In this document: positions 1 to 7,784 of the stretch, piece after piece | How positions within the stretch are numbered: the stretch's first letter is position 1 | How the letters are laid out: each line of letters opens with the position of its first letter | Source of the DNA: Entrophospora sp. SA101 | Taxonomy: Eukaryota > Glomeromycota > Glomeromycetes > Entrophosporales > Entrophosporaceae | Length of the DNA: 25,665 bases | Assembly: GCA_958430865.1 (NCBI GenBank) | Contig: CAUDNR010000264.1 | Coordinates: 1-25,665 of the forward strand | Direction of reading: 5' to 3' | Translations under genes and position numbers: made by a program | The notes under the pieces: model-generated | What the model saw: the letters and a program-made list of their open reading frames with translations, nothing else | What the model was told of the DNA's origin: nothing | Databases searched by the model: none

Positions 1-201
1 GATGTTTTCTTCCATAAGTTAGTATATCATATGCGATATAAAGAACATATAACAATCCCAGATAAAATTGGCCAACCCGGGACTATGAGAAAAAATGAGA
101 TGATTACTGAACAACCTACCTTATCTCATATATCGAGAACAGATCAACTAGTACTTGAGAGTTTTCTAAATACATGGAACAAGGCAGTCAGCTCACTATA
201 A
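1..201 (+). CDS. 3' end of an unidentified ORF, truncated by the window edge
   Basis: Frame 1 is open from the first base to a TAA at 199-201, giving 66 residues with no start in view. The peptide is of mixed composition (it contains YHMRYKEH and SFLNTWNKAV) and looks like a real C-terminus rather than low-complexity sequence. I do not recognise the family. It runs towards the following gene on the opposite strand, with about 90 bp between the two stops. It may be another gene of the virus-like block, but only the missing upstream sequence can tell. Confidence 0.45.
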   Translation, partial: DVFFHKLVYHMRYKEHITIPDKIGQPGTMRKNEMITEQPTLSHISRTDQLVLESFLNTWNKAVSSL

Positions 202-289
202 ATATATCTTTATATCACCATCGTTTATACATTATTAATAATATTTTTTTTTCGTACATAAATAATATCCAAGTTTAAATAGATAGTTC

Positions 290-1363
290 CTAATACCTAG
301 CCCACATATCCCGTAGCCGATCACTTTTCTTCTCAAATCCCCATGTACGTCTCAATACCACGAACCACATAACCGCAATAATCAACAAAGCAAGTAACAT
401 ATATGCCACAATAGGGATTGCCCCTCTCCCGGGACCAGGTCCCATCTGGGTATTCGATTCAATCAAAGAGGACATATTATTTTCCCGTTGTGCAAGATGT
501 GGAGACACATTCGACATTTCTTGGAGTATATTGTTGTTAGTTTTATCGCTTATATTAATATTGTCAGAAGCAACTATTTCACAGCTATTTTCAGTATCGA
601 CTTTTGGTAGTTTGGTATTCTCATCATCAATATGATCCAAGATATTACCATCAATTTTTCTAACTTGATCCATACTTTTTTTACGTATAAAATATTGACT
701 GAGATTTTTGATAGGTTCACTAACTGCAGATGTATCGTCAGACTTGGTAATAATTTTTTCGTCATCCCCACCAACTATGGGTTTCGATATAGTCTCCGAT
801 TTCAGACACTCAAGCTCATTGACCTTCGATTCCAATTCGCTCTTTATATTTTCTAATTCAGCTATTTTGGATTTGAGGGATAATATCTCGGAATCTTTTT
901 TTAGTGAGTCGTTTTGAATCGAAATCACGTCTTTCTGGGTTGAAGACAACTTACTTTCCAATATCTTGATTATAGACTCGAGTGATTTGATTTTCTTGGA
1001 TTCTGTAACATTCTCAGCCTTGGATTCGGCAAGAGAAAGATCTTTATCAGTGATACGGGATTTGAGAGTATCTATCTTTGAGCGCAGTCGCTTAACCTCA
1101 ACTATAAGCTGATATACATGCTTGGAGAGTTTCTCATTATTGCGACGTAATTGATCATTCTCCTTATTGGTATTTTTGCTATGATTCGAATATACCACTT
1201 GCATATTTTTATATTCACTAGTAATTTCGGAATTGGACTTGATACTATCACGTAATGCCTCCTCGAGTTCTTGTTCGCGGGCACTACCAAGCCTATACCC
1301 CTGCCCTTGTATTTTTTTGGATTCCATACTTTTGGTATCTCGCAATGTACGTACATTAGCCAT
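290..1363 (-). CDS. Coiled-coil protein with a single C-terminal transmembrane segment
   Basis: The 357-residue ORF starts at the ATG at 1363-1361. Residues roughly 25-190 are rich in Glu, Lys, Leu and Ser in heptad-like order, predicting a long coiled coil. A Ser/Asp/Asn-rich linker follows. Near residues 313-336 lies one strongly hydrophobic stretch (VAYMLLALLIIAVMWFVVL) flanked by RR, leaving a basic tail of about 20 residues. There is no N-terminal signal peptide, so a tail-anchored or late-anchored membrane topology is likely. The function is unknown; a membrane-tethering or virion-associated role is only a guess based on the neighbouring Gag-, integrase- and ATPase-like genes. Its start faces the helix-turn-helix gene across a repeat-filled divergent spacer. 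Confidence 0.75.
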   Translation of the reverse strand: MANVRTLRDTKSMESKKIQGQGYRLGSAREQELEEALRDSIKSNSEITSEYKNMQVVYSNHSKNTNKENDQLRRNNEKLSKHVYQLIVEVKRLRSKIDTLKSRITDKDLSLAESKAENVTESKKIKSLESIIKILESKLSSTQKDVISIQNDSLKKDSEILSLKSKIAELENIKSELESKVNELECLKSETISKPIVGGDDEKIITKSDDTSAVSEPIKNLSQYFIRKKSMDQVRKIDGNILDHIDDENTKLPKVDTENSCEIVASDNINISDKTNNNILQEMSNVSPHLAQRENNMSSLIESNTQMGPGPGRGAIPIVAYMLLALLIIAVMWFVVLRRTWGFEKKSDRLRDMWARY

Positions 1364-1409
1364 ATGATTTTTCCCATATATTCCAAAAAATAAATGCTAA
1401 GAAATAGAT

Positions 1410-1640
1410 ATATTACTAATATTATTGATATTATTGATATTATTGATATTATTGATATTATTGATATTATTGATATTACCAATATCACTGATATTACTGA
1501 TAATTTTTTATATATTATTGATATTACTGATATTACCGATATTACCGATAATTTTTTTTATATATTATTGATATTACTGATATTACCGATATTACCGATA
1601 TTACCGATAATTTTTTTTTATATATTATTGATATTACCAA
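1410..1640. repeat. ATTGATATT-type 9-bp minisatellite with higher-order units
   Basis: The tract is built of 9-bp units such as TTATTGATA, drifting to ACTGATATT and ACCGATATT. On top of this, a block of about 50-60 bp (TATATTATTGATATTACTGA, then ACCGATATT units, then a T-rich run) recurs starting near 1510, 1559 and 1618. It fills nearly all of the 279-bp spacer between two divergent start codons. It stays open in one frame, which creates a spurious Ile/Asp-repeat extension upstream of the next gene. Confidence 0.9.
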
Positions 1641-1642
1641 CC

Positions 1643-2125
1643 ATGCGATCTGATGCAGTTAGACTATCACAAGAAGATTATGAATATATTATGCATTATA
1701 AAGATGCGAAATCCAAACCTCTAGATATGCTTAGAAAGAAATATCCTATGTCTTATACCCGTTTTTATAAGATATGGAAAGGGAAAGAGGTTTGTACAAA
1801 TACTTGGAATTCATCTTTGGCCAATTCAGGAAACGATATTCCAATATCTGTAGTTGTGGGAGAGAAAAAAAAGAGGAAATCAAAATCCAAGTCTACTCAC
1901 ATTTCTGATCAGCCTCTTATTAATAAAGATCTAGATGCGGTAACATCCTCACTTTATGATACAGAAAAGATAGGCAGAATTTCGGAAGCAAAAAAAGAAA
2001 CTATACTACCTACTACCTCGCAAGAGACTGAAGACGTTTTGGAATTACATGAGAGAAACCAAAAAGAGATAGAAAAGATTAGAGCAAGTGGTCGTACTCT
2101 TGCCTCTAAATTATCTGTTCCTTAG
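1643..2125 (+). CDS. Small helix-turn-helix-like basic protein
   Basis: The preferred start is the ATG at 1643, just past the minisatellite; the same frame is open further upstream only because the repeat encodes Ile/Asp units. The product is 160 residues. Residues about 5-50 (SQEDYEYIMHYKDAK, then MLRKKYPMSYTRFYKIWKGK) have the spacing of a transposase-type helix-turn-helix, with the second helix ending in IWKGK. A Lys/Arg/Ser-rich linker (KKKRKSKSKS) near residue 75 could be a nuclear localisation signal, and the C-terminus is Glu-rich and helical. A DNA-binding regulator or accessory protein of the element is plausible, but the family is not identified. It converges on the pro gene with a short gap. 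Confidence 0.65.
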   Translation: MRSDAVRLSQEDYEYIMHYKDAKSKPLDMLRKKYPMSYTRFYKIWKGKEVCTNTWNSSLANSGNDIPISVVVGEKKKRKSKSKSTHISDQPLINKDLDAVTSSLYDTEKIGRISEAKKETILPTTSQETEDVLELHERNQKEIEKIRASGRTLASKLSVP

Positions 2126-2165
2126 GCTCGTAAGTGAAAAATCAATGTTTTGTTTTATAGCGGAG

Positions 2166-2285
2166 TTAGTGACTCTGACACAAATCGTTATAATACCCAA
2201 TTACTTCAGAAACTGATTGAATACTGGCGAATAATGCCTTTTCAAGTTCTTTTTCACGGTTTGACTTATTCTCGCAATTCACGCA
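2166..2285 (-). CDS. Third frame of the gag-pro unit: 39-residue extension after a second -1 slip
   Basis: In the -1 frame relative to the protease, translation from the TGC at 2285-2283 is open for 39 codons to a TAA at 2168-2166. The peptide begins CVNC and continues with a charged helical stretch (NREKELEKALFASIQ). There is no ATG that would start it on its own, and the frame is closed upstream by a TGA at 2309-2307, so it is reachable only through the overlap holding the A AAA AAT heptamer at 2285-2291. It may be a genuine C-terminal extension, or the true end of pro if one A is missing from the 9-A run. No catalytic domain is recognisable. Confidence 0.45.
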   Translation of the reverse strand, partial: CVNCENKSNREKELEKALFASIQSVSEVIGYYNDLCQSH

Positions 2286-3217
2286 TTTTTTTTTAAAGTC
2301 GAATCGTCAGAATCTGGGATAAAACGCGCAGGAGCATGCCATTCCTCCAATGTTATATTGTCATCCTTATCACTATCCGTCTCTTGAGAAATTTGATCGG
2401 ATACCAAAGACTTATCATTCTGAGATGCGGTAGCGCAATTTACTTCAAGATTATTTTTGACATTGTGCATAGTTACAGGAATAATATGATCCTTACCATT
2501 AAAAGGAATTTTTAACTCATCTTTGGCCCAATCTATAGCACATTTGTATTTCTTGAGAAGTGGATTCGAAAATATTAATGTTGGCTTTTTATATTTCACA
2601 ACTACAAAATCTTCATATATAGTAAAACCTGGAGGAAATGTTATTGGTAAATTACGGATGACACCAATGGATTCAGTTGGAACTGTAGCAATACCACTGA
2701 GATCATATATCTCTGATTTATCAATCTTCCCGCCCACACGTTTAACAATGTCGTCTGTTACAATCGCGGGTTGGGCGGCCGAATCTAATGTCATTGCTGG
2801 AATTTTCAGACGTTTAATCTTACATGGTATAGTTGCGATAGTTGTAGTAGGTTCTTTCTTTATAACGAAGTCTATCTCCATAGGATCATCTAATGTTTCT
2901 TCTTCCTCTGAATCGGGTATTGCTGGAACTGGTTCTCGATAATCTCTAAAATTCGATTTTTTGATAGATGGGAGTATATCAGATGGGTTCTCAATCTTAG
3001 CTTTAAGTTTCTCAATCCAATCTATAGGTGCGATACCATCAAGCATATCTAGTATAACTCTTTGAAGTGATTTATCAATAACAGTTGATTTATTTCCAGA
3101 CTTATTGCTTTGCAATGACTCTTTGAGTCTACCAGAAGCAGGAGTATTTTTTTGTTTTGTCTTGCGAGGTTTGGATTCCTTTTTGATTTTGGACTTCTTA
3201 GATTCGGGCTTTACTTG
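2279..3217 (-). CDS. Retropepsin-like aspartic protease in the -1 frame of the Gag-like gene
   Basis: There is no ATG at the head of this frame. It is closed by a TAA just upstream of gag's last codons and becomes open only inside the overlap at the A AAA AAC site (3217-3223), so a Gag-Pro fusion by -1 frameshifting is the simplest reading. From 3217 it gives about 312 residues. After a Lys-rich linker, the motif AMTLDSAAQPAIV near residue 142 matches the catalytic Asp-Ser/Thr-Gly/Ala turn of retropepsins. A stretch compatible with the flap (GIATVPTESIGVIRNLPI) and a C-terminal segment (NPLLKKYKCAIDWAKDELKI) correspond to the later part of the fold, although the usual Gly before the second turn is replaced (FSNPLL). 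The likely role is maturation of the Gag-like polyprotein. Confidence 0.75.
   Translation of the reverse strand, partial: QVKPESKKSKIKKESKPRKTKQKNTPASGRLKESLQSNKSGNKSTVIDKSLQRVILDMLDGIAPIDWIEKLKAKIENPSDILPSIKKSNFRDYREPVPAIPDSEEEETLDDPMEIDFVIKKEPTTTIATIPCKIKRLKIPAMTLDSAAQPAIVTDDIVKRVGGKIDKSEIYDLSGIATVPTESIGVIRNLPITFPPGFTIYEDFVVVKYKKPTLIFSNPLLKKYKCAIDWAKDELKIPFNGKDHIIPVTMHNVKNNLEVNCATASQNDKSLVSDQISQETDSDKDDNITLEEWHAPARFIPDSDDSTLKKNA
2285..2291 (-). promoter_or_regulatory. Candidate -1 frameshift heptamer A AAA AAT at the end of pro
   Basis: On the minus strand the zero-frame codons are AAA AAA AAT GCG TGA. The heptamer fits the X XXY YYZ phase exactly, one codon before the stop at 2281-2279. 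The -1 frame is closed by a TGA at 2309-2307, leaving an overlap of about 28 nt. A missing A in the 9-base A run is the alternative explanation. Confidence 0.45.
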
Positions 3218-5844
3218 TTTTTTTTTGATTTAGAGACGTGTACATCAAAACTATGATCAGATTCAACTTCAGACGAGGAATCCCCAGAATCGGAGTTATT
3301 ATCTGAAGAATCATTATTGGAAGAGTTTGTATCTGAACCCGAATCTACAGCAACCTTATTAACACTGCCTCTCTTTTTGGATCTACTCTTTCTATTTTTT
3401 CTGTTCCTTTTTCGAGGATATGGACACTTGCGAGAATTATGTCCAAGACTATAACAATTCGAACATCTATGCTGAGATGATACATTATTATCATGTACCG
3501 CTTTTATTCCCTGTGATATACCTTTGGCTATAGCCTTATTTATTGATAATTCTGCCATACCCTTAGTAATATCATCCATATCATCATTATTAGGAGTATC
3601 TTTTTTCTTCTTGGGTAGAAAAGAGGAAATTTTATCCATTACTTTTTCGTAAACATCTTTCGCTACAGATTCTATAACCTGATTAGATGTAGGAGTTGGG
3701 TTTATAAGATTCGCATGGATAAATTTTTCAGAATATACACCATATTCGTCTGGTGGTCTTTCTGGCATATATTTATCTGGTACTCTAGGGTAATCAATAG
3801 GATCAGATTGTTTCTGCTGAGACTGTAGAACTTGTGTTTTCTGAAATTGTGTAGGCTGAAGGGAAGTGGTGGGTACTACAGCTAATTCTGATTTTATCAT
3901 GCTTTTTATTTCAGCTCGTATACTATCATTATCTGATTGTGATTTATTTTGTAATTGGTGTGAATTAGTTTCTAGCTGAGAAATTGTGGGTGGTACATTA
4001 ATAGCTGAAACTTGATTGAAATTTGACCCCCCATACAGGTTTGGAGTACGTTCTAACCACATATTTTTTAATGCAATGAAAAATTCGTCAATACCTGCTG
4101 GAGCATCGGATCTCATCCAAGTAAAAAGCTCACCTGGTAATTGACTTTTAAGAAATCCCAAAACTTGAGCATCATCATTGGCCACACCTAACAAAAGAGG
4201 TCGAATTCTAGTTTCATAGGTATCTGGGGTATCAAAGGGTTGAAATCTTTCTTGAGTTAATCTTTGAATTGCAGATTGTTTAGTCCCAACTGTTTCTCGT
4301 TGATATTTTGTTCTTGCCCATGCTCGTAAAGTTGCTGGAGAATTAATAGCAGGATTACCATGAGTAAAGGGGTCATTAGCTGGTACTGGAGCATATTTTC
4401 CAGCCATCTTGGATTTTAAGATAGTACACTTAACTGCATCATCGAAATCTCCTGCATGTGCATTTTCAAGAACTGTCATATGTCCCTCAGCAAATGCCCA
4501 TGATTGTACAACCTTATCCAAATAATCATCAGGTGGTTCTTGACCAATATAGGGTGGAAAGCTTGCAAGAGTGGGTTGTATTAATTTTAATACTGGTAAA
4601 CGTCTATCATCTGCCATGTTTGGATTATTTATAGGTGGATTATTTTGTAAATGTAAAATTTGTCCACGTAAATTTAAAATTAATTGCTGATCATCATGTG
4701 TCTTATTTTTCCACTTTATATATCTATCATATATTTGATCACGCCAATATTCTAGCATAGCTCCATGATTATGACACCTTTGTAATTCTTGTTTTAACCG
4801 GTGGGTGGATACTTTATAAATAATTTCAAGAATACGTTTGAGTTTAGACTGATCCTCCCATACTAGGCTTGCATTATGCCACAATTGTCCACGCATATCA
4901 TATTTTTGTTGTAATTCTCTACCATGTCTTTGACACCTCCGGAGTTTAAAATTAAGTGCAAGCTTATCAAGTAATAAAGTATTAATCCGCATCTGCATTC
5001 CCTTTTCCAATTGTTTAGCTACCCTCCACCAATGTCGACGTTCTTCCCGTTCATTATAATAAGCTGTAGTCATCAAAGCAAGATCATTCTGAGAATTGTT
5101 ACGCTCTAGTGTAAGTTGGTTAACATGATTTTGTAAAGCATTATTTTGCTGTCTAAAATAATTGACATCTTGCTGTAATTGTACTATTTGAGCATCTCGA
5201 GCATCTCGTTGATTTGTAACATCATCCAAATCCTGGTCTATTCTTTGATAATTAGCCCGAATAGTATTTAAAGTACCGTACATACCTTGGATGATATTGG
5301 CAGGATTAATTAAAGGTGTACCCCCTGTGAAATGGTTTTCAAGTCGATTTAATCCTCTAGTGATATTTATAAAGGGGTCTATATGTGCCATATCTGTATC
5401 TTCCTCTTCTGAATTATATAAACTTGGAGAGCTTCTTCGAGAAGAAATAACTTTAAACCTATGCCTTAAATTTTGAACCCGCTCTTCTGATTCTTGTAAT
5501 TGCTTCTCTATATTATCGGTATAGGATACCTTATCTCGGATTTCCTTTTTAGCTTGATATAAGCTTCTTTTAAGGGACGATATCTCCGATCTCAACTCCG
5601 CCTTTTCTTTCTCCGAAGCGTTCTCGAGCCGTTCCAGTTCTTTATTGAGAGATTGGATTTCTTTCTCACACCGGGTGTACTTACATTCCAGATCCTTTAT
5701 ATATTTCTCATTCGATTTGTTGATGGCTACCTCTGATTGCAATATCTCCTGGAGTTCTTGGTTAATTTGTTCTAGCTCGAGTTCTTTATCCGTAGCTGAT
5801 CTATGAGTTGATTGATTAGGGGGTCGGGATCTATGGAATGCCAT
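3211..5844 (-). CDS. Gag-like structural protein with coiled coils and a CCHC zinc knuckle
   Basis: The ORF encodes 877 residues from the ATG at 5844-5842. Residues about 15-130 form a heptad-rich coiled coil, and residues about 185-420 a second helical region rich in Gln, Asn, Arg and His. Residues about 440-600 resemble the capsid-like retrotransposon Gag domain: ATLRAWARTKYQRETVG, then LTQERFQPFDTPDTYETRI, then FLKSQLPGELFTWMR. Near residues 794-807 is an exact zinc knuckle, C-x2-C-x4-H-x4-C (CSNCYSLGHNSRKC), followed by an Arg/Lys-rich patch and an acidic Ser/Asn/Asp tail. It lies head to head with the integrase gene across 108 bp, and its end overlaps the pro frame at a slippery heptamer. 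The expected role is nucleic-acid binding and particle assembly. Confidence 0.8.
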   Translation of the reverse strand: MAFHRSRPPNQSTHRSATDKELELEQINQELQEILQSEVAINKSNEKYIKDLECKYTRCEKEIQSLNKELERLENASEKEKAELRSEISSLKRSLYQAKKEIRDKVSYTDNIEKQLQESEERVQNLRHRFKVISSRRSSPSLYNSEEEDTDMAHIDPFINITRGLNRLENHFTGGTPLINPANIIQGMYGTLNTIRANYQRIDQDLDDVTNQRDARDAQIVQLQQDVNYFRQQNNALQNHVNQLTLERNNSQNDLALMTTAYYNEREERRHWWRVAKQLEKGMQMRINTLLLDKLALNFKLRRCQRHGRELQQKYDMRGQLWHNASLVWEDQSKLKRILEIIYKVSTHRLKQELQRCHNHGAMLEYWRDQIYDRYIKWKNKTHDDQQLILNLRGQILHLQNNPPINNPNMADDRRLPVLKLIQPTLASFPPYIGQEPPDDYLDKVVQSWAFAEGHMTVLENAHAGDFDDAVKCTILKSKMAGKYAPVPANDPFTHGNPAINSPATLRAWARTKYQRETVGTKQSAIQRLTQERFQPFDTPDTYETRIRPLLLGVANDDAQVLGFLKSQLPGELFTWMRSDAPAGIDEFFIALKNMWLERTPNLYGGSNFNQVSAINVPPTISQLETNSHQLQNKSQSDNDSIRAEIKSMIKSELAVVPTTSLQPTQFQKTQVLQSQQKQSDPIDYPRVPDKYMPERPPDEYGVYSEKFIHANLINPTPTSNQVIESVAKDVYEKVMDKISSFLPKKKKDTPNNDDMDDITKGMAELSINKAIAKGISQGIKAVHDNNVSSQHRCSNCYSLGHNSRKCPYPRKRNRKNRKSRSKKRGSVNKVAVDSGSDTNSSNNDSSDNNSDSGDSSSEVESDHSFDVHVSKSKKNK
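3217..3223 (-). promoter_or_regulatory. Candidate -1 frameshift heptamer A AAA AAC at the gag-pro junction
   Basis: On the minus strand the zero-frame codons read TCA AAA AAA AAC AAG TAA. A AAA AAC in this phase is the classical -1 slippery sequence known from retroviral gag-pro junctions. The stop follows one codon later (3213-3211), and the -1 frame, closed by a TAA a few codons upstream, runs on for about 312 codons. I did not identify a convincing downstream pseudoknot by eye. Confidence 0.6.
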
Positions 5845-5952
5845 GGTTATTTTTTACGGCATATTATATCTTTCATAGAAAGGAGACTTTGTCTCTTGAC
5901 TTATCTCTGACTTTGCTAAACATAATTTTTAGTATAATGAATAATATCGAAA
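5845..5952. promoter_or_regulatory. Divergent intergenic region between gag-like and integrase genes
   Basis: These 108 AT-rich bases separate two divergent start codons and so must hold both 5' flanks and probably a bidirectional promoter. TATA-like stretches are present (CATATTATATC near the gag side, AGTATAATGAATAATATC near the integrase side). A short inverted motif, GAGACTTTGTCTC, lies in the middle; a near copy (GAGACTCTGTCTC) occurs at about 7748-7760, upstream of the F-box gene. Confidence 0.4.
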
Positions 5953-7623
5953 ATGAGTAAATTGAGCAAACCTATTATTAGAATCAATCCAGATGAGGAA
6001 TTAAACTTAATATGTAAATTGCTTTTTTACCAATGTACTGGTTATCATTCCAATCCTCGAAAGTTATATAATGCTATCAGAGATAAAGGATATAATTTCC
6101 CGTATAAAAAAGTTCGTGAATGGTTGCATAATCAGAATGAATGGCAAAAATACGCTCCATCACCAAAAGATACTCCACGAGTTAGTTATGGTAAAATTCA
6201 AAAACCAAATTGTGTACATCAGTGCGACCTCCTATTTCTTACGCATGATCATTATAAAGGTAAAAAATGGGTAGCGGTGCTTAATATAATAGACGTGTCT
6301 AGCAGGTACAAAGAGAGCGTTCCTCTCACATCGAAGAAAAGTTCGGAGGTTGCAAAAGCATTCAGGAAAATTTATGATGATCCCAATAACCCTCTTACAT
6401 ACCCGACACTTCTACAATGTGACGGTGGTAAAGAATTCATTGGTGAAACTGCTCGATTAATGGAAACGCATAATGTCACAATTCGAGTAATTGGTGCTTA
6501 TAGTCATCGTGGATTAGCTCTTGTAGAACGATTCAATAAGACGTTAGCAGAGATGCTTTATAAAATCCAGTACGCCGTTGAATCAATATCTAAAAATCCT
6601 AAATTAATAAGTGAATGGGTTAAGTATTTACCAGAAGTTATTAATTACCTAAATAATTATCCAACGCGTCTTATTAGAGCTCCTGGGTCGAAGAAATGGG
6701 GATTAGCACCTATAAAAGCAATTAAGTTAGAAAAGGTTGAATCTCGGCCATCCACAAAATATAAACGTCCTGTTGGGAAAAATGAGGAGAATAAGTTAAA
6801 GAAGGGTGATAGTGTTCGTTATCTGCTTGCTAATGCGGAATGGGAAGGAGGTATGGAAAATCAGAAAAGAGCCACGGATCCCACATTCAGTCCAAGCATT
6901 CATAAAATTCGAAAAATTGTGGTAACGAAGAACGAACCAGTTTTATATTATCTTGGGAGCGATGACGATGAATATCCTCCAAAGCGAGGATTTGTACGTG
7001 AAGAACTCATGCACGTGAATATTGATACGCTTCAGTATCCACCCCAGAGTATATTGGAAGAAAACACTCACTCCAGATCTGTTAATATCGTTCGTGTTAT
7101 TAATAAAATGACTAAAGCGCAACAATATGTCAGGAAGCGTGGTGGACATTGTATTATGAAAACTGACCAAATAAATGATTTTGATGTATATCTCTGGTCC
7201 TGTGAAAACGGAAAGCATCAGTGGGAATATCCATATCCATTAATAGCTACGAAATTTGAATGGTGTCCACTTTGCTTCCATCACGCCGATGAACGTCGCT
7301 GTAGATATATTTTCGAAGACCTGTTAGGTAAGAAATTTCCATCTTGTAAACTGGCATTTTTGAATGGGATGCAATTAGACGGGTATAATGAAGAGCTAAA
7401 ATTGGCATACGAATTTCAGGGAATCCAACACTACAGTCTTGATTCAATGTTCCATAAGAGAGGACAAATTGATCTGGATGAACAAAAAGTACGTGACGAA
7501 AAAAAGCGGGAGATATGTCAAAGAGAAGGTATAGATCTCGTTGAAATTAGCTATGATGCAGATTTATATGAATTTATTAAAAATATACTCATTGAAAAAG
7601 GTTATTTATCGCATAAAGAATAA
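5953..7623 (+). CDS. DDE integrase fused to a zinc-binding/PD-(D/E)XK-like nuclease domain
   Basis: The product is 556 residues from the ATG at 5953. Residues about 80-245 are an rve-type integrase core: D92 in HQCDLLFL, D157 in LQCDGGKEF and E192 in ALVERFNK, with 34 residues between the last two. Residues about 280-360 (KLKKGDSVRY to GFVREELMHV) look like the SH3/chromo-like C-terminal domain seen in Maverick/Polinton integrases. A further module follows: a Cys/His cluster (C417, H422, C438, C441) resembling a treble-clef finger, then LDGYNEELKLAYEFQGIQHY and a helical C-terminus ending ICQREGIDLVEISY. This resembles Vsr-like PD-(D/E)XK nucleases, with D476 and E487-x-Q489 as candidate catalytic residues. 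It is intact and divergent from the Gag-like gene. Confidence 0.85.
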   Translation: MSKLSKPIIRINPDEELNLICKLLFYQCTGYHSNPRKLYNAIRDKGYNFPYKKVREWLHNQNEWQKYAPSPKDTPRVSYGKIQKPNCVHQCDLLFLTHDHYKGKKWVAVLNIIDVSSRYKESVPLTSKKSSEVAKAFRKIYDDPNNPLTYPTLLQCDGGKEFIGETARLMETHNVTIRVIGAYSHRGLALVERFNKTLAEMLYKIQYAVESISKNPKLISEWVKYLPEVINYLNNYPTRLIRAPGSKKWGLAPIKAIKLEKVESRPSTKYKRPVGKNEENKLKKGDSVRYLLANAEWEGGMENQKRATDPTFSPSIHKIRKIVVTKNEPVLYYLGSDDDEYPPKRGFVREELMHVNIDTLQYPPQSILEENTHSRSVNIVRVINKMTKAQQYVRKRGGHCIMKTDQINDFDVYLWSCENGKHQWEYPYPLIATKFEWCPLCFHHADERRCRYIFEDLLGKKFPSCKLAFLNGMQLDGYNEELKLAYEFQGIQHYSLDSMFHKRGQIDLDEQKVRDEKKREICQREGIDLVEISYDADLYEFIKNILIEKGYLSHKE

Positions 7624-7784
7624 TCTCATAAGATAGCGGAGCTAGTATCTAAAGATACATAAGTATGACATATAATAAACTATTGCAAAGCAGGCCGTTA
7701 CCGCAGAGCAATGACCCTTTGGGTCTAGGCGATGAATCGGAGATTTGAGACTCTGTCTCTTCTTCGAATCATGACCCTTTAGGC

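Noticed and set aside
1394..1642. N-terminal Ile/Asp-repeat extension of the small helix-turn-helix ORF
   Set aside because: It is a translation of the 9-bp minisatellite, which happens to lack stops. The ATG at 1643 follows directly and begins the protein-like part.
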